A stretch of 64,000 nucleotides of DNA from Metamycoplasma phocicerebrale (GCF_003383595.3 NZ_CP033058.2:496001-560000); one strand, 5' to 3'. Shown: positions 12,047-21,550, numbered from the stretch's first letter. Numbers and translations: made by a program. Notes: generated by a model from the letters alone, not told the origin.

Positions 12047-12598
12047 TTATATAGTTAATAATTCTTTTTCTTTTTCTGAAGCTATGCTTGCTATTTTTTC
12101 CATCGCTTTATCGATTTCTTTTTGAATTTGATCTAAATAATTTTTTGCTAGATCTTCTGATAAACTATCGTCAGATTTAATTTGTTTATTTAAATCTTGA
12201 CGAATTTGCCTTACAACAATCTTAGCTTGCTCTGTTGTTTGACTTAATTGTTTGGTCATTTCAACACGCTTATCTGTAGTTATTGGAGGATATATTAATC
12301 TTAATTGATGACCTTGATTAACAATATTAATATTTAATTTTTGATCTGTTATTGCTTTTTCCACAGTTTTTAAAATTGCCATATCATATGGTTTAACCAA
12401 TAATTCCAAAGCCCCGTGTGAACTAATTGATGCTAGTTCATCTAAATTCATTCAAGTTTCATAATAATTAATTTTTATTTTATTGATTAAGGCAGGATTC
12501 GCTCTTCCTACTGCAAATTTTAAAGTTTGATTTTGATAATTTTCTATAGCTTTTTCAACTTGCTCTTTTAATTGTTCAAGATAAAAACTTAATTCCAT
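12047..12598 (-). CDS. frr: Ribosome recycling factor
   Basis: Splits post-termination ribosomes with EF-G. 183 residues, standard length. Recognisable family segments are FAVGRANPALINKIKINYY (family vRtGRAnP.lLd.i.V.YY), the LRLIYPPITTDKR block (family lrl.iPpLTeErR) and the C-terminal helix with VRQIRQDLNKQIK. An upstream segment containing a TGA (Trp) must be included, because the true ATG at 12598 precedes the later in-frame ATG at 12451. It begins 13 bases after pyrH and shares its transcript. Confidence 0.95.
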
Positions 12599-12611
12599 AA
12601 TATTTCTCCCA

Positions 12612-13340
12612 TTATTTTTGTTTTGTAATTAATGTATTTGGTATTTTATTTTCAATAGCTCTTAATAAAGCATTTTGTTCATTAATATCAAATATTATAA
12701 TATCAATGTTATTGTCCTTTGCCATTGAAGCTGCAGTTTGATCAATAACTTTTAAATCTTTTTCTAATAATTCATCATATGTTAATGTATCAAATTTTTT
12801 TGCTTTTTTATTAAATTTGGGGTCCGAATCATAAACACCATCGATATTATTCTTGCCCATTAATATTGCATCTGCATTAATTTCTGAAGCATAAAGAGTA
12901 GAAGCTGTATCTGTTGTAAAAAAAGGTCTACCAGTTCCTCCAGCAAATATTACTACTTCTCCTGCTTTTAAATATTTTTTTGCTTTCTCATTAATATATA
13001 CTTCACATACCTTTGGATCCATTGTTAAAGATGATAAAACTCTTGAATGTAAACCATTATGTTCAAAGCCCGATTGTAAGGCTAATGCATTCATTGTTGT
13101 AGCGAGCATACCAATATAATCTGCTCTAACTCTTTGAATTCCATTTTTGGCAGCACTTGTACCTCTTCAAAAGTTCCCTCCACCAACTACTATTGCTACT
13201 TCAACTTTATTTTGAATAATAATTTGAAGTTGTTTTGCAAATTTATCAACTAGCTCATAATCAATAGCTAAATGTTTTTCTTTATTAGCTAATCCTTCTC
13301 CTGATAATTTTATTAAAACTCTTTTGTACTTATATCGCAT
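12612..13340 (-). CDS. pyrH: Uridylate kinase (UMP kinase)
   Basis: Converts UMP to UDP; amino-acid-kinase fold. 242 residues. N-terminal KLSGEGLA (phosphate loop), VVGGGNFWRGT with the Trp encoded by TGA, NALALQ, and the FAGGTGRPFFTTDTA segment are all classical. GGAGTTACTTA precedes ATG 13340. First gene of the pyrH-frr pair, in the order found across Firmicutes. Confidence 0.95.
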
Positions 13341-13578
13341 TAAGTAACTCCTTTTAAATAAACTTTTAAAAATTATATATATTTTAACCTTTTATTATTA
13401 GAATAAGGACGAAAAGATGAAAAAAATAAGATATTTTTATTCTTTTTAACCTTTAAAACATAATATAAGATTAAGTTTATTTGAAATAATTATATTATAT
13501 AATATAATAGTTCAACTATATATAGAACATTATTAGAAAATTTGTTTTATATTAAAAGTTGTATAGTAAGGATACGCC

Positions 13579-14502
13579 ATGAAACAAGAAAAAATTTATT
13601 TATTTGCTTATGATGAATTAGAACATTTAGACTTTTTTGGAAAATTATTTGGTCTTGGGGTGATAAACAAAAGCGCACGACTAAATGGATTTATAAAATG
13701 TATTAATCCATCTAGTGAAGTCTTTATAAAAAAAGATAAAAATAGTTTTGTCAAAGGCACTTTATTTGAAATAACTAAGGAACAATTATTTTTAGTTGAT
13801 AAGTGAAAATTATTACCAAAATATGATCGTTTTCCAGTTAATATTTTATTAGAAGACAATAATAGCATAGTAGAAGATGCTTTTGTATATTCAAAAATAG
13901 AATTTGGAGAATTTGAACCTTTTGAAAATAAAAAAGAATTATTCAATATTAACAATTACAGAGAATCATTTAATTATTTTTTAGATTCTCAAAAACAAAA
14001 ACTACAAAACTTTGATTTTGTTTTTCTATATAAACCTTCAAAAAAAGATTGAGAATACTTAAGTCAAATTAAAACAACAAACATTTTTATAAAGTTAACT
14101 ATTGATAATGACAAAAATATTTATAACACTACATATATTTCAACAGCTTTTTGTCCTTTTGTAGATAAGGGCCAACCATATATAGCGCTAGCGGCATTTA
14201 ATAGAAGTGATTCATTTAATGTAATTTCTTATTATGAAATTTTTAATAATATAAATATTAATGATTATGGTAAAAATATTAAAATAGAGTTTATAGATGT
14301 AAATAAAATAATGGACACTGCTTTTTTTGACAAAGAAAAACCCGTTTTCTTTTTATCAAATAGAGAAGATAAAACAACAGAACAAAACAAATATGCTTTT
14401 AAGGAAAATGTTTTTGAATATGTTTTAAAAGATTTTGATATTAATCATTGAAGTAGATTTAATAATTTATTAGGTTTATTTTTTGAAGTTAACAAAAAAT
14501 AA
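13579..14502 (+). CDS. Unknown protein with a gamma-glutamylcyclotransferase-like N-terminal domain
   Basis: 307 residues, two in-frame TGA codons read as Trp in the first half and more later. Residues 1-95 resemble the GGCT/AIG2-like fold: YLFAYDELEHLDFFGK opening, then GFIKC, then KGTLFEITKEQLFLVD, then YDRFPVNI. In active members a Glu follows the L-D-x-x motif (LDxxE); here that place reads VDKWK, so the catalytic acid looks absent. The remaining 210 residues (Phe, Asn and Lys rich, no TM) match nothing I know. It stands alone between divergent pyrH and a terminator, with an RBS AAGGA before ATG. Function is unassigned; I give only the fold suggestion. Confidence 0.7.
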
Positions 14503-14524
14503 TCTAAGTGCAATATAGTTCAAC

Positions 14525-14551
14525 ACCAAGCATTTATAGCTTGGTTTTTTT
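14525..14551 (+). terminator. Terminator of the 13579-14502 gene
   Basis: Stem ACCAAGC/GCTTGGT (14525-14531 with 14539-14545), then T residues. Confidence 0.85.
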
Positions 14552-14553
14552 AA

Positions 14554-14581
14554 CAAAAAACACCACCTTGTTTGGTGGTGT
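14554..14581 (-). terminator. Minus-strand terminator beside the IS end
   Basis: Perfect 8-bp stem ACACCACC/GGTGGTGT (14560-14567 with 14574-14581), followed on the minus strand by six T. It would terminate transcripts of the lipoprotein gene at 15.9-17.2 kb or of the transposase. The IS begins about 8 bases away. Confidence 0.75.
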
Positions 14582-14588
14582 CCTTAAG

Positions 14589-14615
14589 TGAAATATCAAG
14601 TGCAACACATAATTG
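14589..14615 (+). repeat. IS terminal inverted repeat, left
   Basis: 27 bases starting TGAAAT and containing CAAGTGCAACAC; pairs with 15863-15889. Confidence 0.75.
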
Positions 14616-14769
14616 TGCTTGGTATTTTTATTATATATTTAAAATTTTAAAGTTTGTAAAAATATATGTTTTTTTGTTTTTATGTATTTTTTAAACCATT
14701 TAAATAAACAAAAAACACCGTTTATTCGGTAGAAATAAATTCTAATTTATTTATTTGTTAATTATTAGC

Positions 14770-15774
14770 TTAGATGTAATTTTCTTTTAAAAATAGTTCT
14801 TTTGAAGATTTTCAACCAAGTATTTCTCTTGGCATTTCATTTATTTTATTTGAAATATTTTGTAACGTTTCAATGTTGATTGTATTAAAGTTAAAACCTT
14901 TTTTATATTCCCTTCTAATTAAACCATTTCAATTTTCATTTGAACCACGTTGAAATGATGCATAAGGTTCAGCTCGATAAATTTTTATTTTTAATCATTT
15001 GGCTAATATTCCTATTTTTTCAAATTCTATACCATTGTCAATTGTTATACTTTTAACAATTAAACTATTTTCTTTTATTAGCTTGCGTAGTTGAGTATTA
15101 ATTTCATAACCTGATTTACTTAAAACAAATGTTGCAAAGCCTATTCTTGTTTTTCGTTCTGTTAAAGTTAAAATATTTCTGAAACCAGTGCTGCGCTTGC
15201 CAATTACTAGATCAGCTTCTCAATGACCATATTCTTGTCTTAAATCTATAGATTTAGGTCTAGTTCAAATCGGAAAAACATAGCTAGCGCTTGTAACTAA
15301 TCTGCTTACAACTGAAGCTGTTCGTTTGCCGCCCTTTTTATAAAAACTCCTTAATCTATTATGTTTTTTAATTGTTCATTGATTGCTTTTTATCCAATTA
15401 AAAACAGTTCTTAGTGATGGTAATTTAATTTTAAAATTAGTTTTAATATAGTGATATGTTGATTTTATACCAAAAAACTTTTTGTCATATTTTTGAATAA
15501 AAATGTTAGTAAATTCTTTATAGCTAAAATTAACATTAAATCTAAACATATATTTATGAGAATGTCTTTTAAACGATTTTATATTTGCTGCACAAGAATC
15601 ATAATTTCCAGTTAAATCAAGATTTCTTTTTATTTCTCTAGAAATGGTTGAAGGACTTCTGCGTAATCGTCTAGCAATTTTTCGTATTGAATAGCCATTA
15701 TCCATTAATTTTTTGATAAAAAATCTTTCTTCATAAGAAATGTGAAAATATTTTTTAAATGCTTTATAATTCAT
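14770..15774 (-). CDS. IS30-family transposase
   Basis: 334 residues, apparently complete. An N-terminal helix-turn-helix lies at about residues 13-50 (SYEERFFIKKLMDNGYSIRK, then RRSPSTISREI, the IS30 hallmark). The DDE catalytic core comes later: HWEADLVIG (first D), TIDNGIEF (second D), and GSNENWNGLIRR (E), with normal IS30 spacing. Four TGA codons are Trp. AAGGAG (15782-15787) precedes the ATG. All three catalytic residues are present, so the element could be active. C-terminal ILGWKSSKELF is also typical. Codon use resembles neighbouring genes, so it is a long-resident mycoplasma element. Confidence 0.93.
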
Positions 15775-15862
15775 ATTAGGTCTCCTTAGGTGTTTTTTGT
15801 GAGGCCTTTTTTTATTTTTTTAAGTAGAAAAAAATTCAAGCAACCTCACACTAATATTTTAT

Positions 15863-15889
15863 CAATAAAGTGTTGCACTTGAATTTTCA
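15863..15889 (-). repeat. IS terminal inverted repeat, right
   Basis: Reverse complement begins TGAAAA and contains CAAGTGCAACAC, matching the left end with four mismatches. Confidence 0.75.
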
Positions 15890-15939
15890 ATTCAGCAACA
15901 TTGAAATTTTATTTAAATTTAAATGTTTAATAATAGTTA

Positions 15940-17247
15940 TTAGCCTATTTTAAAACCACTTATTACAAATTCTACTGTTGATAATTGTTTATTGTTTTCT
16001 TTATCGAGAATAGAAATTGTAACCGTTATTTGGCCTAAGCTAAAATTACGATCTTTAATTACCTTTTTTCCAAATAAAAAATAATATTGAAAGGTTGATG
16101 GTAGTTTTTTATTATCAATTAAAAAAAATTGATCTATATTCTCTTCTGTAATTTCGCTAACTTTATGGTTTTTAGCAATATCAGAAATTATATATTTATA
16201 TTTTTTTGGCGAAGAATATTCTAAAGCTATTTCGCGCAACGTTTTAAGTCCAGTTACATTAAAAGTCTTGCGTTCTGAAGAATTTAAACCAGTATTTAAA
16301 TCTTTTATTCAATATTCAAAGCTTATCGTCCCATCTTCAAATTCTTTATGAGTAAATTTATTTATTTTATAATCTACTACATATTTTTTATTGTCAAAAT
16401 TACTAAAAGAATAACAAGATTTAAAATTTACAGCAAAATTTGAAGTAGAAATTTTTTTTAAAAATTCCGGATCTTTTAATTCTACTTTTACTTCGTTTAG
16501 TTTTGTATTTAATTTTTTGGCTAGTTCTGGATCTTCGGGAACAGGATCTGTTGTTTTTTTAAAACCAGATATTGTTGTTGATCCTCTTGCATAATCTTCA
16601 TTTGTAGATTTATCATAAATATCAAAAAGGATTGTAATTTCTCCCTTATCATCATTAATATTTGTCGCTGTGATGTATTTTATTTGAAGTTTATCAGATT
16701 GTAGTTTGCTTAATTGTCAAACAAAACTATTTCCAACTCTTAGAAATTCACTAGAAAGCAATTTTGAATAATTACCCTTAATTGTTAGTTTAACAACTTT
16801 TGCTTCTTCTCTAGCTATTTTTTTTAAATTCTGTTTTTCTAATTCTTTGCCTTCTAATTTTTTAAAACCATCAAAAGTTTTAATAACAACTAAAGTTTCG
16901 GCCTTTTTCTTTGCTTTTTTATCTTCTTCTGATAATTTTTCTGTTATTTCAATTTTTGCAATTATTTTTCCGTTTTTATTATCGGTGTTAATTATTTCCA
17001 AAACTTTATATTCATATTTATCAGCTAGTTTATTAGCTTCTTTTGAGTTCAATTTAGATTGTAATGCATAATCAATAAAATCTAAAACTTTTATTTCATT
17101 TTTACCTTCAAATTCTAAAACTAATTTTTTAGAATCTTTTTTAATTTGTCTATTGTCGCATGAAATTGCTATGAAAGGTGTAATCAACATTGGGGTGCCA
17201 ATACTCATAGCAATTAAAACTTTTTTAATTTTTAATGTTTTTTTCAT
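15940..17247 (-). CDS. Surface lipoprotein with repeated lipoprotein-associated (Lpp17-type) domains
   Basis: 435 residues. The signal peptide (Lys-rich N-terminus, hydrophobic stretch, lipobox AISC at about residues 27-30) marks a membrane-anchored lipoprotein. The mature part has three units of about 100 residues, each closing with a beta strand and a G-F-K end: FDGFKK, ISGFKK, ISGFKI. This layout matches the 'lipoprotein associated domain' of variable mycoplasma surface proteins. One TGA at 16717-16719 (Trp) joins both halves. AAAAGGAAAA precedes the ATG. The stop is 50 bases from the IS, so the gene's natural terminator may be the hairpin beyond the IS. Exact ligand is unknown. Confidence 0.82.
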
Positions 17248-17497
17248 TTTTTCCTTTTAAAATTGTGATTAAAATTTTATTTAACCAATATTATTTTAAA
17301 AAATATTTTAATTTTATAAGAATTTAATTATATATAACTTTTATTTTTTATTTATAAGCATATTTATTAACAAGTAATTTGCTCAAATTTGTATAAATTT
17401 AATAAAAATTGATTTATAAAAAAATTTTAATATTTTTTGTTTATAAGATGTCAGCTATTATTTTAAAAATTAAAAATAAAAAAATTTATAAAAATAG

Positions 17498-17523
17498 TTG
17501 AAAAAAATTGTTTTTGTTATAAT
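17498..17523 (+). promoter_or_regulatory. Promoter of the S10 ribosomal superoperon
   Basis: Extended -10 TGTTATAAT (TATAAT at 17518-17523). The only -35-like TTGAAA (17498) has a short 14-base spacer. The same TTTTTTGTTATAATT context recurs before rplM at 61845. The preceding 250 bases (17248-17497) are AT-rich, with no gene seen. Confidence 0.65.
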
Positions 17524-17549
17524 TAATTAGCAACTATGCAAAGAAACAT

Positions 17550-17629
17550 AAGGTTACGATATGCCGAGCTTAGTTGTTCATCTCGGATATTGAGAACTTA
17601 TGTGGAGTACTTCAAATATGAAGAAGGAG
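17550..17629 (+). promoter_or_regulatory. Structured leader of rpsJ (candidate ribosomal-protein autoregulatory element)
   Basis: Main hairpin: CGATAT-(bulged G)-CCGAG (17557-17568) pairs with CTCGGATATTG (17582-17592), giving 11 bp with one wobble. It is extended outward by AAGGTT with GAACTT pairing (17550-17555 and 17594-17599). A second small hairpin CTTC/GAAG (17610-17613 with 17620-17623) touches the Shine-Dalgarno AAGGAG (17624-17629). An ATG at 17600 lies in frame with rpsJ but has no RBS. Confidence 0.55.
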
Positions 17630-17638
17630 AACAAACAT

Positions 17639-17947
17639 ATGTCAAAATTAGAAATTAAAGTGAAAGCTTTTGATGCTCAGTTAGTTGAAGATGCGGCTAA
17701 AAAAATTGTAGTTTTAGCTAAAACAGAAAAAGCAACAGTAAGTGGACCAATTCCTTTACCAACAAAAAAAGAAATTGTTACCATTTTAAGATCAGTTCAC
17801 GTTAATAAAAAATCTCGTGAACAATTCGAAAGAAGAACACACAAACGTCTAATTGTTTTATCAAATGTTTCTGAAACATTAATTGATAAAGCAAAAAGAT
17901 TAGAATTACCTGCTGGTGTTCAAATAAGTGTTAAATCTGTAGCTTAA
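17639..17947 (+). CDS. rpsJ: 30S ribosomal protein S10
   Basis: 102 residues, standard for S10; first gene of the S10-spc-alpha superoperon. Contains GPIPLPTKKEIVTILRSVHV and the KKSREQFERRTHKR loop that also contacts NusG. The ATG at 17639 is chosen over 17600 because AAGGAG lies 9 bases before it and the length then fits the family. Confidence 0.97.
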   Translation: MSKLEIKVKAFDAQLVEDAAKKIVVLAKTEKATVSGPIPLPTKKEIVTILRSVHVNKKSREQFERRTHKRLIVLSNVSETLIDKAKRLELPAGVQISVKSVA

Positions 17948-17972
17948 TACAGATTATTATTTTTAATTTTTA

Positions 17973-18029
17973 AATACATACGTCTGTGCGTATATATGTA
18001 TTAAAAAAAACACAAGAACAACAACTTGT
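17973..18029 (+). promoter_or_regulatory. Paired hairpins in the rpsJ-rplC gap (candidate rplC leader)
   Basis: Stem AATACATACG with CG-bulge-TATGTATT (17973-17982 with 17989-18002) followed by A residues, so not a terminator. A second stem follows: ACAAG/CTTGT (18012-18016 with 18025-18029). Both lie before the rplC Shine-Dalgarno GAAAGGAAG. Confidence 0.45.
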
Positions 18030-18064
18030 AATACTAATACAAAAAAATTATTGAAAGGAAGAAT

Positions 18065-18919
18065 ATGAAAGGAATCTTAGGAAGAAAAGTTGGAATGACT
18101 CAACTATTTACTTCAGAAGGTAAATTAATACCTGTAACTATAGTTGAAGTTAAACCAAATGTTGTTACTAACGTTTTAACTTTAGAAAAAAACGGTTATA
18201 TTGCAACTCAACTTAGTTTAGAAGATAAGAAAAAATCTCAAATTAAGAAACCAGAAATTAACTATTTTAAAAAAGCAAATACAACACCTAAGCGATTCGT
18301 AAAAGAAATCCGTAACATGTCTGGATTTGGTTTAGGTGAAACATTAGATGCCTCGGTTTTTGATAGCGGAGACGTTGTAGATGTTACGGCAATTTCAAAA
18401 GGAAAAGGTTTTGCCGGCGCCATTAAAAGATGAAACCAACACATAGGACCTAAGTCACATGGTGGTGGTGGTGGTTCGCAACCTATTAGACAAACAGGTT
18501 CTATTGGTGATATCTCTGGTAACAGAGTTTGAAAAGGTATGACAATGCCTGGACATTTAGGATCGGAACAAGTAACAATTCAAAATCTTGAAGTTGTTAA
18601 ATCAGATGCGGAAAATAACTTATTACTAGTTAAGGGAAGCGTTCCTGGAGCTAAGGGAGCTTTTATAGTTATTAAGAATGCTAAAAAATCAATTCAAAAG
18701 AAAGAAGAAATTAAATTAGTAAACTTAAAAGAAGCTCTTGCTAAAAACGAAATTTTTGAACAAGCTAAAAAATATAATCTTGAATTAAATATGGAAATGC
18801 CATTAAAAGAAATGAAAGCAACTTTAAAAGAAGCTATAGCTAAAGAAGCAGCAGCAGCAGCAGCTAAAGAAGAAGCTGCTCAAGAGCAAGAAAATTCAAA
18901 AGAAGAAGGAGATAAATAA
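18065..18919 (+). CDS. rplC: 50S ribosomal protein L3 with C-terminal extension
   Basis: 284 residues; L3 is normally about 210. The core is typical: [44 protein letters not shown] and [14 protein letters not shown]; two TGA codons are Trp. After residue 215 an added tail of about 70 residues is Lys/Glu/Ala-rich and predicted helical (a run of Ala, then [12 protein letters not shown]). Such acidic-basic tails are common in mycoplasma ribosomal proteins. RBS AAAGGAAG. Confidence 0.96.
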
Positions 18920-18921
18920 TT

Positions 18922-19878
18922 ATGACATCAGTTGTTGAAAAATACTATATCTCTGAAAAATTTGATAAAAATAGAAACATTTCTTTTAATTTCAAAAAAG
19001 CTAAAGAAAAAATTTCGGGAAATTTTGCTAACTTTTTAGACGCAGTTAATGAATTTATTAATGTTAGTGAAAAATCGAAAAATAGTTCCCGTGTATGATT
19101 CCATAGAAATGGAGCATATAGTGGTAGTGTCGATTTAGAAAAAGCAATAATTATTGCTAATAGAGTTTCAGAAGCAAAAATTGAAAATGAAAAAGCTATT
19201 GAATATATAGAAAAAGAAAATTTAATTGACAAGCCAGCTCCTAAAGTGGTTAAAACAGTTAAATCTACTGAAAATTCAAAACCTAAAAAAGAAGATTTAA
19301 GCAATTTACCAAAATCTGTATTTGGATTAGAAAAAATTCATACTCAATCTGTATTTGATGCTATTTTAGCTGAAAGAGGATCGAAACGTTTTGCAACTCA
19401 TAAAGTGAAGACACGTGGAGAAGTTAGTGGAACTGGTAAAAAACCATGACCTCAAAAACATACAGGTAATGCTCGTGCTGGTTCACAAAGAAGTCCAATA
19501 TTCGTTGGTGGTGGTAGAGCATTTGGTCCTACAGTTGAAAGAAATTACAACTTAAAAATTAATAAAAAAGCTAGAAAAAATGCATTATTTTCAGCACTAA
19601 CAATGCTAGCAAATGCAAAATCAATTTTAGTTAGAGATTATAAATTAAAAGAAATTTCAACAAGAGCACTTCTAGTTGAATTAAATAAAGACAACTTAAT
19701 TAACTTAAAGAATATTTTAATTGTTTCTTCTGATGAAATTTTATTTAAATCAGCAAGAAATCTACCAAATGTTAATGTTTCAAAAGTAACATCTTTATCA
19801 ATTGAATCGTTAGTTGCTGCAGATGTATTAGTAATTAGCAATGAAGATATTAAATTCTTAGAAGGGATGGCTAAATAA
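18922..19878 (+). CDS. rplD: 50S ribosomal protein L4 with long N-terminal extension
   Basis: 318 residues against about 207 usual. The L4 core starts near residue 128 (LPKSVFGLEKIHTQSVFDA) and includes RGEVSGTGKKPWPQKHTGNA and IFVGGGRAFGP, the exit-tunnel loop. The first 125 residues (EKYYISEKF, basic helices, a WFHRNGAYSGSVDLEKA patch, then a Pro/Lys linker) have no counterpart in standard L4. The start at 18922 follows the rplC stop by 2 bases, and the extension is continuous with the core except for Trp-TGA codons. Confidence 0.95.
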
Positions 19879-20315
19879 TGAATATAAATGAAGTTATTAA
19901 ATACCCAATTTTAACAGAAAAGTCTGAAATTGCTAGATCAAATCAAAATGTTTATACATTTGTTGTAGATAGAAGAACAAATAAAATTGAAGTTAAAAAA
20001 GCTGTTGAATTTATTTTTGATGTTAAAGTTGATAAAATCAACATTATTAATTACGATAAAAAACCAGCAAAATTAGGAAGATTTTCTGGATTTACAAACG
20101 CTATTAAAAAAGCTATTGTATATTTGGATAAAGATTCAAAAATAGTTTTATTTGCCGAAGAAGCCAAGGAAGCTAAAAAAGAAGCAGCCCAAGAAGCTAA
20201 AAAAGAAGAAAAAGCTGATGAACTAAAAGAAATGTCAGAAGCTGAAAAGAAGGCTGCAGAAAAAATCAAAAAAGCTGCCGAAGCTAAAACAAAAGCTAAG
20301 GAAAAAGCTGAATAA
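19878..20315 (+). CDS. rplW: 50S ribosomal protein L23 with C-terminal helix tail
   Basis: 145 residues; L23 is about 95. The core has MNINEVIKYPILTEKSEIA, YTFVVDRRTNKIEVKKAVE and a GRFSGFTNAIKKAIVYL end. The last 50 residues are an Ala/Lys/Glu repeat resembling the L3 tail, likely a single charged helix or coiled coil. L23 sits at the exit tunnel where trigger factor and SRP bind. Start overlaps the rplD stop (TAATG). Confidence 0.96.
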   Translation: MNINEVIKYPILTEKSEIARSNQNVYTFVVDRRTNKIEVKKAVEFIFDVKVDKINIINYDKKPAKLGRFSGFTNAIKKAIVYLDKDSKIVLFAEEAKEAKKEAAQEAKKEEKADELKEMSEAEKKAAEKIKKAAEAKTKAKEKAE

Positions 20316-20402
20316 TTAACCTTGAAAAACATATTAAAACTTATAAGGTTAATCTTAAAATATAAAAAACAAATTATCTTAAAAGAAAAAAATATTTTTA
20401 AG
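20315..20402 (+). promoter_or_regulatory. Two stem-loops before rplB
   Basis: ATTAACCTT/AAGGTTAAT (20315-20323 with 20345-20353), then CTTAAAA/TTTTAAG (20354-20360 with 20396-20402), in the only sizeable gap between rplW and rplB. The first has no T-run after it. Candidate leader or processing site. Confidence 0.45.
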
Positions 20403-20419
20403 AACGGAGAAAACAAAAC

Positions 20420-21268
20420 ATGGCTATTAAAAAGTTTAAAGCATATACTAATGGTCGTCGTAATATGTCTTCTCTTGATTATCAAGCTAATTTATCTGGT
20501 CATAAACCAGAAAAATCATTGCTTGTTGTGCTTCCAACACATTCAGGAAGAAATAATCAAGGTAAAATTACAACCCGTCATCATGGTGGTAGATTAAAGA
20601 GATTTTACCGTATCATCGATTTCAAAAGATATACCAAAGATGGAATCGAAGCTACAGTTAAAACAATTGAATATGATCCAAATAGATCAGCAAACATTTC
20701 TTTAATTGTATATCGTGATGGGGAAAAGAGATATATTATCAGCCCAAAAGGTATCAAGGTTGGACAAAAAGTTATTTCAGGAGAAAATGTGGATATTCAA
20801 ATAGGTAATAATTTACCTCTTGCACATATTCCTGAAGGTACATTTGTTCATAATATTGAATTACAACCAAAACAAGGTGGAATTATCGCTCGTTCAGCTG
20901 GTAGTTCGGCCCAAATATTAGGTAAAGATGAATCAGGAAAATATATCATCTTAAGACTAAAATCAGGAGAAGTGAGAAAAATTTTAGGTGTTTGTCGTGC
21001 CACAATTGGTGAAGTTGGTAATGAAGAACACTCATTAGTAAATATTGGTAAAGCAGGTAGAAATAGATTAAGAGGAATCAGGCCTACTGTTAGAGGTTCT
21101 GCTATGAACCCTAATGATCACCCACATGGTGGTGGTGAAGGTCATCAACCTATTGGTAGAAAATCACCTATGACACCATGAGGTAAAAAAGCTCTTGGAG
21201 TTAAAACAAGAGCAACTAAGAAATCATCTAACCAATTTATTATTAGAAGAAGAAAGGAAGCTAAATAA
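20420..21268 (+). CDS. rplB: 50S ribosomal protein L2
   Basis: 282 residues; binds 23S near the peptidyl-transferase centre. Contains [30 protein letters not shown] and the C-terminal [18 protein letters not shown] with the conserved His. One TGA (Trp) precedes [14 protein letters not shown]. The Shine-Dalgarno is ACGGAG. Stop overlaps the rpsS start. Confidence 0.97.
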
Positions 21269-21549
21269 TGTCTCGTTCATTAAAAAAAGCACCATTTGTT
21301 GATGATCATTTAATGAAAAAAGTTGTTGCTATTATTGAAAATAAAGTTCCAAAACGTCCTATTAAAACATGATCAAGACGTTCAACAATATATCCAGATT
21401 TTATTGGATTAACATTTCAAGTACACAATGGGCATGCTTTTATAGATGTCTTTGTTACAAATGATATGGTTGGACATAAATTAGGCGAATTTGCGCCTAC
21501 AAGAACATTTAATGGACATGGTGCTGATAAAGCTAAAGGAAAGAAATAA
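21268..21549 (+). CDS. rpsS: 30S ribosomal protein S19
   Basis: 93 residues. [33 protein letters not shown] (W = TGA), [16 protein letters not shown] are diagnostic. Start overlaps the rplB stop by one base. Confidence 0.96.
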
Positions 21550-21550
21550 T

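Larger units (their letters stand above)
14589..15889 (-). mobile_element. IS30-family insertion sequence (IS1630-like)
   Basis: About 1.3 kb holding one transposase gene between imperfect 27-bp terminal inverted repeats (14589-14615 and 15863-15889; 23 of 27 positions match; shared core CAAGTGCAACAC). Element size and transposase type fit the IS30 family and IS1630 of M. fermentans. No obvious target duplication is visible next to the ends as drawn, so the exact boundary could differ by a few bases. Confidence 0.82.

Noticed and set aside
13608-13955. Minus-strand frame opposite the cyclotransferase-like gene
   Set aside because: Antisense shadow: the plus frame continues through TGA codons to 307 residues and has an RBS.
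14554-14630. CRISPR-like or riboswitch structure left of the IS
   Set aside because: Repeats explained by two terminators and the IS inverted repeat; no repeat-spacer periodicity anywhere in the window.
17600-17641. ATG 17600 as the rpsJ start
   Set aside because: No RBS; it would add 13 residues foreign to S10. AAGGAG points to 17639.
20051-20485. Minus-strand frame opposite rplW
   Set aside because: Mirror of the Lys/Glu/Ala-rich L23 tail; no RBS, and it overlaps ribosomal genes.
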